NCBI GenBank assembly: GCA_030428945.1
Contig: JAUIEC010000002.1
Coordinates: 62,001-126,000, forward strand
Length of the DNA stretch: 64,000 nt
Reading direction: 5' to 3'
Source of the DNA: Phycisphaerae bacterium
GTDB lineage: Bacteria; Planctomycetota; Phycisphaerae; UBA1845; Fen-1342
The position numbers were made by a program, and so were the translations under genes. Below the pieces are notes generated by a model. It was given only the letters and a program-made list of their open reading frames with translations. It ran no database searches and had not been told where the DNA came from. Positions 34,174 to 40,985 of the stretch are shown here, piece after piece (positions within the stretch are counted from its first letter, which is position 1; the number at the start of each line of letters is the position of its first letter).

Positions 34174-34647
34174 GTTAAGGTCCACGGAATAGTCGACACC
34201 TTCTTCGGCGGTGGCGGGCTGGCTAAGTGAGCACTGTACCGGCGGAACGGTAGGGGTTGTTGCCAAGGGTCACAAGTAATGAGATAGTCTGGCTTCACGG
34301 TGCTTGTGGCTCAAGGTGGATGAGCGATGGCATGCCTGCCGGTGTGTGATCAACTCGGCCCGGCGTTTGTTGAGGCATTGACGTCTGAGCGACATTTTCC
34401 AAATAGCTCCTTGAGCGAGCATCCGCGACGCCCGCATGACCATGATTGTACCGATCCGCGTCCACCCCCGGCAAGGATGAAGTTCCAGCTCCGCTCGTGA
34501 CGACCGTCCGGTCCGCAAGTCGCCTGTTCTTGTCGGTTTTTCTCCATGCCCCGGCGTGGCGTGGAAAGACGGGAGGCGCTCTGTTCCCAACGGCCCCGCG
34601 TTGCTTAGGTTAGGCCGTTCCGACCCCGAACCAGACCCTCAATACCT

Positions 34648-34724
34648 ATTTCCCTGAATGCTCCCTGTTCGGACAGTGTACGCGCCCGTGCTCGCCGTCA
34701 AGGTCCTACTCCGCTGCGCGGAGC
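34648..34724 (+). repeat. 77 bp direct repeat, copy 2
   Basis: This is the second copy, with one T-to-C difference from 32522-32598. It lies 121 bp before the ardC start, so it may hold the promoter of ardC and, in the other copy, of the ankyrin gene 61 bp downstream. Both copies end in the CTCCGC-TGC-GCGGAG hairpin. Confidence 0.93.
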
Positions 34725-34805
34725 CTCTTCGCTGACAGTTCCACCTGTGACCGCTTGCGCGCGGCCGCTGAACTCTCTCCTTCCGTCGGGAGCATCCCGG
34801 CTGGC

Positions 34806-34821
34806 GTGCGGATAACCGCAC
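34806..34821 (+). promoter_or_regulatory. 5' UTR hairpin before ardC
   Basis: GTGCGG and CCGCAC pair perfectly around an ATAA loop. The linker AAAACAACAC and the box AAAGGAGAG follow, then the ATG at 34845. The layout matches the leaders at 30525 and 40146. Confidence 0.55.
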
Positions 34822-34844
34822 AAAACAACACAAAGGAGAGTCTC

Positions 34845-35717
34845 ATGTCGTTCGACCTGTACCAGGAAATCACCGATCAGATTATCGCTATGTTGGAGAA
34901 GGGCGTGGTGCCGTGGCGTTCACCGATCCTCGGGGCCCAGTCGGCCGGGCATCCGAAGAACCTCGCCAGCAAGAAACCGTATCGCGGCATCAACGTCTTT
35001 CTGTTGGCGTTCACCGCCTGGGCGGAAGGCTATCCGTCGGCCTACTGGCTGACCTTCAATCAAATCAAGGAACGTGGCGGTACCGTCCGCAAGGGCGAGA
35101 AGTCCACGATGGTCGTCTTCTGGAAGCTCTTTGAGACCACCGACCGGGAAACCGGCGAACTCAAGGAAGTGCCGGTCATGCGATACTATCGCGTCTTCAA
35201 TCTGGCACAGTGTGACGGTATCGAGATGCCCGACGCCGCGGCATTCGAACCGCTGGCCTTTGAGCCGGTCGAGCAGGCTGAAGCGATCTTGGCCGGCTAT
35301 GCCGATGGTCCGGCGATTGAGCATCTTGGCACCAAGGCTTTCTATCGACCGGCCCGGGACATGGTCCGGATGCCTGAGCGTGAACGTTTCACCAGCACAG
35401 AAGAGTATTACTCGACGCTGCTGCACGAACTGGCCCACAGTACCGGACACAGCAAGCGGCTTGACCGCGGTCTGGATACCGAGCTGGCTCCCTTCGGCTC
35501 GACGGAATACGGCAAGGAAGAACTGGTGGCCGAAATGGCCTCGGCGTTCCTGTCTGGCCATGCCGGCATTGAGCCGGCAACGATTGAGAACCAGGCCGCC
35601 TACCTGGGTGGCTGGCTCCGCAAGATTCGCGGCGACAAGATGCTGATCGTCCAGGCCGCCGGTGCCGCCCAGAAGGCTGCCGACTGGATCCTGGGCCAGC
35701 GATACCCTGCCGAATAG
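34845..35717 (+). CDS. ardC: ArdC-like antirestriction protein
   Basis: The 290-residue protein has the two parts of ArdC. Residues 1-120 are the ssDNA-binding domain (I-A-M-L-E-K-G-V-V-P-W-R, Y-R-G-I-N-V-F-L-L, A-Y-W-L-T-F-N-Q, G-T-V-R-K-G-E-K-S). A zincin metallopeptidase-like domain follows, with H-E-L-A-H-S-T-G-H and the downstream G-K-E-E-L-V-A-E-M. These proteins protect incoming single-stranded DNA from host restriction. A start 90 bp upstream is possible, but the AAAGGAGAG box points to 34845. The gene lies alone between a hairpin leader and a terminator. Confidence 0.93.
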   Translation: MSFDLYQEITDQIIAMLEKGVVPWRSPILGAQSAGHPKNLASKKPYRGINVFLLAFTAWAEGYPSAYWLTFNQIKERGGTVRKGEKSTMVVFWKLFETTDRETGELKEVPVMRYYRVFNLAQCDGIEMPDAAAFEPLAFEPVEQAEAILAGYADGPAIEHLGTKAFYRPARDMVRMPERERFTSTEEYYSTLLHELAHSTGHSKRLDRGLDTELAPFGSTEYGKEELVAEMASAFLSGHAGIEPATIENQAAYLGGWLRKIRGDKMLIVQAAGAAQKAADWILGQRYPAE

Positions 35718-35728
35718 GCCACCTTGAG

Positions 35729-35756
35729 CCGGCGGCGGAACGTCCTCCGTCGCCGG
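35729..35756 (+). terminator. Terminator-like hairpin after ardC
   Basis: CCGGCGGCGGA and TCCGTCGCCGG pair over 11 bp with one mismatch and a 6 nt loop, 11 bp after the ardC stop. TTCTCTT follows. It probably ends the ardC transcript. Confidence 0.65.
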
Positions 35757-35945
35757 TTCTCTTCCGGCAACAGAGTGCTTGACTGTGCTGGCGTCGGTGT
35801 GGCATGTTTCGTTCGATGGGGCTTGGAATCCCCGGGACGCTACCGCGCGGTAGATCACTTCGCGCGCCCTCGGTCGAGAGGGCGGCGGAATACAACACCG
35901 GTTCACCGGGAATACGTCGCGCGTCGTCTCGGCGTTCCAATCTCT

Positions 35946-35959
35946 CGGCGTCAGCGCCG
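35946..35959 (+). promoter_or_regulatory. 5' UTR hairpin before XRE gene
   Basis: CGGCG and CGCCG form a 5 bp stem with a TCAG loop, followed by a linker, TGGAGGA and the ATG at 35991. It is the weakest member of the shared hairpin-linker-SD group. Confidence 0.4.
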
Positions 35960-35990
35960 GCCTCCATCGCAAACCAATGGAGGACCGACT

Positions 35991-36236
35991 ATGCCCGAAT
36001 GCCCAAGATTTGAACTGAACCAGCAGATTGGACGCCGGATCCGAACCGCCCGCGAATGCCGACAGCTCACTCCCGAGGAGCTCGCTGCCGCCGCTCCATT
36101 CTCGCTGCCCCGCCTGCGACGCATCGAAGCCGGGGCAGAGCCTGCCGATGTTGTCGAGATCGAACGCATCGCGATCGCTCTGCGACTACCGATCTCACAG
36201 TTCATCGACCGCTGCAGGCTTTGCGGCGAGCTGTGA
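35991..36236 (+). CDS. XRE-family regulator
   Basis: The 81-residue protein is a single helix-turn-helix domain: I-G-R-R-I-R-T-A-R-E-C-R-Q-L-T-P-E-E-L-A-A-A-A, then S-L-P-R-L-R-R-I-E-A-G and a closing L-P-I-S-Q-F segment. The start is set by TGGAGGA. It would repress or activate nearby mobile-element promoters. Targets are unknown. Confidence 0.85.
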   Translation: MPECPRFELNQQIGRRIRTARECRQLTPEELAAAAPFSLPRLRRIEAGAEPADVVEIERIAIALRLPISQFIDRCRLCGEL

Positions 36237-36356
36237 GCCGCTGCGTTGGCGAACTTCCCAGCGACGTGTGAGCGTCGAATCACTGCTTCGCGGGGGCCGC
36301 CAGGTGCACAAATGGTGGCTGTGTGGCGTTAGAGGCGTCCTTGTCCGTGGGAGCAA

Positions 36357-36590
36357 CTAGCCGATTATCTCGATCATTTCACCAGGGTTCTCGCCGCACG
36401 CTCGGCACCAGGCTGCAAACTCCACCGGGTCTATCCTGCGGTCTCCGATCTCAGATCGATGCACCATCGTATTGTGCATGTTGAGTGATTTGGCCAGTTC
36501 TCGCTGCGTGAGGCCGGCATCGGCGCGCATCCTGCGCAGCATTCTGCACAGCCTCCTATACGCCGCTTTGTGCTGAGCCCTTGCTGCCAT
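36357..36590 (-). CDS. XRE-family autorepressor
   Basis: The 77-residue protein is a helix-turn-helix domain of the XRE type (R-M-R-A-D-A-G-L-T-Q-R-E-L-A-K-S-L-N-M-H with the turn V-H-R-S-E-I-G-D-R-R). Its start codon lies inside a perfect palindrome, and a second copy of the palindrome lies 38 bp upstream, which strongly suggests that the protein represses its own gene. It is divergent from the LuxR-type gene that follows. Confidence 0.85.
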   Translation of the reverse strand: MAARAQHKAAYRRLCRMLRRMRADAGLTQRELAKSLNMHNTMVHRSEIGDRRIDPVEFAAWCRACGENPGEMIEIIG

Positions 36591-36600
36591 ATTGGCAGCA
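36582..36600. promoter_or_regulatory. Operator palindrome over XRE start
   Basis: TGCTGCCA and TGGCAGCA are perfect arms around TAT, and the sequence covers the start codon of the XRE gene. A second palindrome of the same type lies at 36620-36638. Binding here would block translation start or elongation of its own message. Confidence 0.7.
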
Positions 36601-36619
36601 GGTTACGGTACCCGGATGC

Positions 36620-36638
36620 TGCTGCTAGTTTAGCAGCA
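36620..36638. promoter_or_regulatory. Second operator palindrome
   Basis: TGCTGCTA and TAGCAGCA are perfect arms around GTT. Each half differs from the first operator by one base, and the centres are 38 bp apart. It lies 30-48 bp upstream of the XRE start, in the promoter position, and could also affect the divergent LuxR-type gene at 36705. Confidence 0.7.
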
Positions 36639-36704
36639 GGCGAGGTGCGTTGTCCGGCTCCGTGAGTGTCCGTGGTGCGGCGCTCCATTCAGGGAAATCC
36701 CGCC

Positions 36705-37010
36705 ATGCCAGCGAACTACGACCCGCTTGCCCAGCGGCGGCCCTTCTTCCTTGATCCGCCCGTGTGGGAGGCACTCGAGCGTCGCATGCAGCTGACGCCG
36801 CGGCAGGCGGCCATCATGAAGCTGGTGCTGCGTGGCTGCAGCGACAAGCAGATCGCCGCCGAACTCCAATGCGCGATTCCGACTGTCCGTACGCACTTGA
36901 CCCGTTTGTTTACTCGCTTGGATGTGAGTGATCGAGTTGATCTGATTCTGTATGCCTTTGCCGAAGCACAGCGCTATTGGCAGGAGGGCGGCATTCATCA
37001 CCCACGATGA
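36705..37010 (+). CDS. LuxR-type DNA-binding protein
   Basis: The 101-residue protein is a GerE/LuxR helix-turn-helix with little else: L-T-P-R-Q-A-A-I-M-K-L-V-L-R-G-C-S-D-K-Q-I-A-A-E-L, then T-V-R-T-H-L-T-R-L-F-T-R-L-D-V-S-D-R. There is no receiver or ligand domain. A GTG 39 bp upstream in frame is an alternative start. It lies between an XRE autorepressor and a PEP-CTERM gene and could control either. Confidence 0.85.
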   Translation: MPANYDPLAQRRPFFLDPPVWEALERRMQLTPRQAAIMKLVLRGCSDKQIAAELQCAIPTVRTHLTRLFTRLDVSDRVDLILYAFAEAQRYWQEGGIHHPR

Positions 37011-37142
37011 CATCAGGCTCGATGTCATCGGATTCAACGTCTTCACTTCTTCGGCTTCCGAATCCTAAGACCAAGAGCGGTCGAAGATGGCCGCCGCGCC
37101 GTTGGAAACCAGCGCGACTTCATCAAACTTAGGAGTGGGAAT

Positions 37143-37919
37143 ATGTCATGTCAGCTTCGCTCATTCGCTTTTCGAAGCATCGCCCTCGCGGGCTGCTTCG
37201 CTGCCGTTGGGGCAACCGCCGCTAACGCCGACATTGTCGGCCTGAACGGCCTTTCTGGATGGGAGTACAACCAGTCTGATACTTCCGCACCAGCGGATCT
37301 TCCTGATCCTGAGACCATCCAGATCACCAACAACGCCGGCGCTGAAGCCCGCAGCATCTTCTTCACTACGCCGCAATCCATCGCGCAATTCGAGGCGACG
37401 TTCACCTACCGGGCCACGGATGTCAGCCTGTTTGGGGGCAACTACGGTGTCACACTGACGCTGCAGAACGACCCGCGTGGCCCGGAAGCGATCGGCGGAA
37501 CCGGCACGGGACTCGGCTATACGGGCATCGGTCCAAGCGCTGCTGTCACGCTGGGACTGCAGGGCAACACCAGCGGGTACTTCACCGGTGGCGTGATCGG
37601 GGGCGGAAGTTCGCCAGTCTCGCCACTGGTGCTCGCATCGGGCAACCCCATTGATGTCACCGTCGCCTATGACGGCAGTTTCCTCTCAGTTGACGCGATC
37701 GACACGGTCACGCTCGCGAGCATGCCGACCCGAAACTACATTGTGGATGACCTTGCTGACATTGTCGGCGGCGACACCGCCTTCATCGGTTTCACCGCCA
37801 GCACCGGCTTCAGTGCCGCCAATCAGTTCATCTCCAATATCCGGTTCACCGAAGTGCCTGAGCCGGCGTCTCTGCTGTCGATGGTGCTGCTGGGGGCTGT
37901 GCTCGCTCGTCGCCGCTAG
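37143..37919 (+). CDS. PEP-CTERM exported protein
   Basis: The 258-residue protein has a signal peptide (about 1-29, ending ANA) and a C-terminal sorting signal: V-P-E-P-A-S-L, a membrane helix and a basic RRR end. The body is beta-rich and Gly-rich, like a lectin/LamG jelly-roll. PEP-CTERM proteins are cut and anchored by an exosortase and often sit in the outer envelope or matrix. The exosortase is not in this window. A start box AGGAG lies 9 nt before the ATG. Confidence 0.9.
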   Translation: MSCQLRSFAFRSIALAGCFAAVGATAANADIVGLNGLSGWEYNQSDTSAPADLPDPETIQITNNAGAEARSIFFTTPQSIAQFEATFTYRATDVSLFGGNYGVTLTLQNDPRGPEAIGGTGTGLGYTGIGPSAAVTLGLQGNTSGYFTGGVIGGGSSPVSPLVLASGNPIDVTVAYDGSFLSVDAIDTVTLASMPTRNYIVDDLADIVGGDTAFIGFTASTGFSAANQFISNIRFTEVPEPASLLSMVLLGAVLARRR

Positions 37920-38313
37920 CTAAGCCAGGCGAGGGGCCGTGACTGATTCGGTTGCGGCCCCTTCGCGGGCCAGCGATCGCAGATCCGGCGATCAGCTCTT
38001 GCAGTGGGATGGATTGCAGCAAGGAGGATAGTTCCGCGGAGCCCGAACTATGCAGTTCACGCAGCTCATAGGCGCAACCCAGCCTTCGCGGTGCGGACAG
38101 CCTGCGCTTTAGTCGCGTGCGAAGATTCGACTCGAGGGCGGCGTTGTCCGGGCAGACCATGCGTGTCTCACGCGGACGGCTGCCGACTCGGCCGTTGCGG
38201 ACGACGATCAGCCAGTGGCCGAACAGATCCCGGCCGACGTTGATCGCGTAGTATCGGTGGCAGTTACGCTGCGGGTTTCGGGCGACGAGAACAATGGAAA
38301 ACTCGCCTTCCAT
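37846..38313 (-). CDS. WGR-domain protein
   Basis: The 155-residue product starts with a WGR domain: F-S-I-V-L-V-A-R-N-P-Q-R-N-C-H-R-Y-Y-A-I-N-V, D-L-F-G-H-W-L-I-V-V-R-N-G-R-V-G, and R-T-R-L-K-R-R near residue 75. The Trp-Gly-Arg turn is varied to N-G-R. WGR domains are nucleic-acid-binding units, best known from PARP. The start is placed 1 bp after the vapC stop; the frame is open upstream into vapC. The last 74 bp overlap the end of the convergent PEP-CTERM gene, so the C-terminal tail may be non-functional or the gene may have been cut by insertion. Confidence 0.72.
   Translation of the reverse strand: MEGEFSIVLVARNPQRNCHRYYAINVGRDLFGHWLIVVRNGRVGSRPRETRMVCPDNAALESNLRTRLKRRLSAPRRLGCAYELRELHSSGSAELSSLLQSIPLQELIAGSAIAGPRRGRNRISHGPSPGLASGDERAQPPAAPSTAETPAQALR
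37932..37962 (+). terminator. Terminator-like hairpin after PEP-CTERM gene
   Basis: AGGGGCCG (37932-37939) and CGGCCCCT (37955-37962) form a perfect 8 bp stem with a 15 nt loop, 13 bp past the stop codon. There is no T-run. It may stabilise or end the transcript. Confidence 0.5.
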
Positions 38314-38314
38314 G

Positions 38315-38743
38315 TCAGTGCGACCGGGTGCCGCTGAGTAGCGTGATTCTGGGATAGGCACGCTTCCCACGCTTCTGGAGTTGTTGATCCGCTGTGACGA
38401 GCTCGGCGTCCAAATGCACTGCCGTTGCGATGTACAGGCAATCGGCGAGAGCATGCGTTGTGTCCATCGCGATCGCGATGGCGTTCTCCAGCACTTGATC
38501 GAATTCGATCACTTGAACGACATCGTCGGCGAGCAACCCGGTCCATATCCCGATTGATTGGCGGACTTCCGCCTCCGAGAGGATTCCGTCTCGCTGTTTA
38601 CGCAGGACGGCACCCGTTACTTCGATCCGCGCGTGCGACGGCACAACCAGCGTACTCTCATCCGCAAAGAGCTGATTGGCCGACGCTGCGCCATCTTCGA
38701 TGACCAGCCATTTCACGGCTACGCTTGCGTCAACGACGATCAT
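38315..38743 (-). CDS. vapC: VapC-type PIN-domain toxin
   Basis: The 142-residue protein is a PIN-domain nuclease. The N-terminal V-V-D-A-S-V-A-V-K-W-L gives the first catalytic Asp. Conserved acidic residues follow at I-E-V-T-G, T-H-A-L-A-D-C-L-Y-I-A-T-A, and the last Asp in E-L-V-T-A-D-Q-Q-L. VapC toxins cleave tRNA or rRNA. The start overlaps the antitoxin stop as ATGA. It is followed at once by the WGR gene. Confidence 0.92.
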   Translation of the reverse strand: MIVVDASVAVKWLVIEDGAASANQLFADESTLVVPSHARIEVTGAVLRKQRDGILSEAEVRQSIGIWTGLLADDVVQVIEFDQVLENAIAIAMDTTHALADCLYIATAVHLDAELVTADQQLQKRGKRAYPRITLLSGTRSH

Positions 38744-38982
38744 GTCCGACGGTCGCGCTCCTCGCGAATCAATGGAGTCGAGTCCGGCATGACCCCGTGA
38801 CGGGCACGCAGCTCTTCCTGCCACGCTTCGATGCGCTGCAACCATTCGCGCCGCGGCCTGCTGGCCTCGTCGGTCAACACCGCCCGCAGCTCCGCCCCGA
38901 GGCTGCGTCCATTCCGTGCGGCTCGCTGGCGAAATTCGGCAATTACCCCGTCATCGACTTCCCGTACACGTATCTCACCCAT
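38740..38982 (-). CDS. vapB: FitA/VapB-type antitoxin
   Basis: The 80-residue protein starts with an Arc/MetJ-like ribbon-helix-helix (I-R-V-R-E-V-D-D-G-V-I-A-E-F-R-Q-R-A-A-R-N-G-R-S-L-G-A-E-L-R). This plan is typical of FitA-like antitoxins paired with PIN toxins. The ending is helical and charged and would bind the toxin. It overlaps vapC by 4 bp and is the first gene of a vapB-vapC-WGR operon. Confidence 0.9.
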   Translation of the reverse strand: MGEIRVREVDDGVIAEFRQRAARNGRSLGAELRAVLTDEASRPRREWLQRIEAWQEELRARHGVMPDSTPLIREERDRRT

Positions 38983-39155
38983 GATCCCCTCATGCCATTA
39001 GTTGGATTGAATCACGAGTCTGCCACAGTTTCGCCCAGTGCGCAAGCAGAATCGATGAACCCAGTCTGTCGACGCGACGCCGGCCACGGTGACGTGTCCA
39101 AGAGCGTTTAGCCAAACCGCTTGCGCTGACTTGTCCATTCTGGTAGCAACTGGGA

Positions 39156-39183
39156 ATGGCCAGAAACACTTCTTTTTGGCCAT
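39156..39183. promoter_or_regulatory. Inverted repeat upstream of resolvase
   Basis: ATGGCCA (39156-39162) and TGGCCAT (39177-39183) are perfect arms with a 14 nt spacer. They lie 45 bp before the serine recombinase gene, where the res or crossover site of such enzymes usually sits. Further short palindromes (GTCGG...CCGAC) follow. This is a candidate recombination or operator site. Confidence 0.45.
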
Positions 39184-39227
39184 GTCGGACGGCGACCCGC
39201 TAACCGACTGATTTTGCGAGAAGGGCG

Positions 39228-39875
39228 ATGGGAGATTCGAAAGAGGTTTTTGGCCAGGGGGGTGCGAACGAGGTTCGGGTCGCGTTGTACGCACGCGTCT
39301 CGACCTACGATCAGCAGACCCTGCCGATGCAGCTCGCTGCGATGCGAGAATACGCAACGAGACGACACTGGACCATCGTCCGGGCCGAGCAGGAAATCGG
39401 ATCCGGTGCGAAGCAACGTCCGTTACGAGACGAGCTGCTGACCGCCGCACGCAGGCGTGAGATCGATCACATCGTCGTCTGGAAACTCGATCGCTGGGGC
39501 CGCTCGCTTGCCGATCTGGTAACGACGCTCGACGAACTGCAATCCCTCGGCGTCGGCTTCGTCTCGGTCACCGAAGCGCTCGATTTCACCACGCCCAGCG
39601 GCCGGGCCATGGCCGGCATGCTGGCTGTCTTCGCTGAGTTCGAGCGCGACATGCTCCGTGACCGCGTCAAAGCCGGTATCGCGTCTGCTCGAGCAAGGGG
39701 GAAGCGACACGGTCGACCGGCGACTGCATCCGCACGTGCCAAAGAGATTCGAGGTCTTTGGTCCGCTGGGCTAAGCAAGCAAGCGATCGCCTCACGCCTC
39801 GGCATCAGCAGGACTTCCGTTCGGCGTGTGCTGGCTGCTGTGGATCAGGAAGTCGAGTGTACGACGCCGCAGTGA
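39228..39875 (+). CDS. Serine recombinase (resolvase/invertase)
   Basis: The 215-residue protein has the catalytic N-terminal domain (A-L-Y-A-R-V-S-T-Y-D-Q-Q-T-L with the nucleophile Ser near residue 25, then W-K-L-D-R-W-G-R-S and T-P-S-G-R-A-M-A-G-M-L-A-V-F-A-E-F-E-R), a long helix and a C-terminal helix-turn-helix (L-S-K-Q-A-I-A-S-R-L-G-I-S-R-T-S-V-R-R). It would resolve multimers or invert DNA. The length and layout fit a small resolvase. It is divergent from vapBC. Confidence 0.95.
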   Translation: MGDSKEVFGQGGANEVRVALYARVSTYDQQTLPMQLAAMREYATRRHWTIVRAEQEIGSGAKQRPLRDELLTAARRREIDHIVVWKLDRWGRSLADLVTTLDELQSLGVGFVSVTEALDFTTPSGRAMAGMLAVFAEFERDMLRDRVKAGIASARARGKRHGRPATASARAKEIRGLWSAGLSKQAIASRLGISRTSVRRVLAAVDQEVECTTPQ

Positions 39876-40189
39876 CTCACGGTGAATGCGACGGTCGAAG
39901 CTACCTGCCGATCTGCTCTCAAATCGGAGTTGTTGGAGCAGGCCGGACGATCTTTGGGACTCTGTCGGGCCTCAACGGCAATCCTCATCCCAAGCCGGTG
40001 TGCCCGCAATCACGGGCTGGACGACTCAGGTTGATGCCGCCGTCCACCAGGACAAGCTGCCAAAGCCGCTTTCCGCTATGCGGAAGCCTTCGGCTTTTCG
40101 CTTGCTCCTGGCGGACTCTAAACGGCATCGGATCACCCATCGTCCAGCCGCGGTTGACGCGGCTCACAACCAACAGGAAGGAGATTTCC
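39876..40189. other. Leader region, no gene
   Basis: This 314 bp stretch has no credible gene. It contains a TTCCGC-TAT-GCGGAA hairpin near 40070-40086 and a second hairpin at 40146-40164 next to the ribosome binding site of the following gene. Confidence 0.45.
40146..40164 (+). promoter_or_regulatory. 5' UTR hairpin before 118-residue gene
   Basis: AGCCGCG and CGCGGCT form a perfect 7 bp stem around GTTGA, followed by CACAACCAAC, AGGAAGGAGA and the ATG at 40190. The stem and linker are strikingly like those at 30525-30560 (GGCCGCG...CGCGGCC then ACAACCAGAAAG). Confidence 0.6.
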
Positions 40190-40546
40190 ATGACCAAGAC
40201 AGACAGAACATCCGAAGGGACGGAAGACACCACCCAACTCACCCTACATATGCACTCAGAGCTGGCAGAGACCTTTGACCATTGTTTCAGCCCAGGTGAC
40301 GCAGCCTCCGCGTTTGACCATCTCTACGAGCAACTACCTCGGTTGCACCGCAATCGCGAGGCTGCTGCTCACGTCCGCAGACGCCTCCCGTTCATCCGCA
40401 TCTATCACGCGTATCTGGACTGGTACCCGATCGGAGTTACCTACGTACAGGTTGGACACTCCCTCATCGTGATCGACGTGTGGCACGACGATGATCCTCG
40501 TTTCAGTCGCCGGTTCGATCACAAGCTCGTCAATGCCGATTGTTGA
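40190..40546 (+). CDS. Hypothetical mobile-element protein
   Basis: The 118-residue soluble protein starts at an ATG with a strong AGGAAGGAGA box. The first 60 residues are acidic and helical; the rest is beta-rich (I-R-I-Y-H-A-Y-L-D-W-Y-P-I-G-V-T-Y-V and L-I-V-I-D-V-W-H-D-D-D). No family recognised. Its leader looks like those of the other small genes of this region, so it is probably under the same control. Confidence 0.6.
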   Translation: MTKTDRTSEGTEDTTQLTLHMHSELAETFDHCFSPGDAASAFDHLYEQLPRLHRNREAAAHVRRRLPFIRIYHAYLDWYPIGVTYVQVGHSLIVIDVWHDDDPRFSRRFDHKLVNADC

Positions 40547-40922
40547 GACCCTGCCGGGCGGCTCTGCTGACGCAGGGCTGCCCAGCTTTGGTGACGACTC
40601 CGCAACCGAGCGGGAGAGTACCGCGCTGGCCACCGGCACGTGTTTGGCCGAACCGCGGGCCGCCTGACTGCCAACCAAGCGAAGTGACATGCCATCTCCC
40701 CCGGACGGACGTGTCGCTTGCTGGTTTGTTCGGCGTTCGTCGGCGTGCTGCCCCCTCGAGGCCGGCTGACCTTTGATGCGAACCTGGCGATCGTCGCCCG
40801 TGCGTCAAGGAGCCGTGTTGTCGGCTGCGCCTCCTGCCCGCACCACCCTTCCTTGACTCAAGGACTCAAGCGAACGCCCAGCGGTCGGCATCGGTCAACC
40901 AACCACGAAAGGAGACCAGCCG
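40547..40922. other. Leader region of DUF6876 gene
   Basis: This 376 bp leader has no credible gene apart from the mini-gene at its 3' edge. CCCTGC and GCAGGG near 40550-40580 could pair. The last part carries the linker C-A-A-C-C-A-A-C-C-A-C-G and the GAAAGGAGA box. Confidence 0.45.
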
Positions 40923-40985
40923 ATGAAAACGAACAACCTCAACCAGCACGACCCAATCCGCGACGCGAACGGAGGTGCAGCATGA
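40923..40985 (+). CDS. 20-residue leader peptide
   Basis: A mini-gene with ATG at 40923, preceded by a strong GAAAGGAGA box with good spacing, encodes MKTNNLNQHDPIRDANGGAA. Its stop codon overlaps the start of the DUF6876 gene as ATGA. The strong box belongs to the leader, so translation of the main gene would depend on reading the leader; the main gene also has a GGAGG box inside the leader. It may be a regulatory leader or merely a coupling device. Confidence 0.6.
   Translation: MKTNNLNQHDPIRDANGGAA

Larger units (their letters stand above)
34267..34844. other. Leader region upstream of ardC
   Basis: This gap of about 580 bp has no credible protein gene. It carries the second copy of the 77 bp repeat (34648-34724), a hairpin at 34806-34821 and the strong ribosome binding site of ardC. 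The part before 34640 shows no feature I can name. Confidence 0.5.

Noticed and set aside
34920-35972. A 350-residue minus-strand frame opposite ardC
   Set aside because: No motif or start signal; ardC on the other strand has the zincin motif and a strong ribosome binding site.
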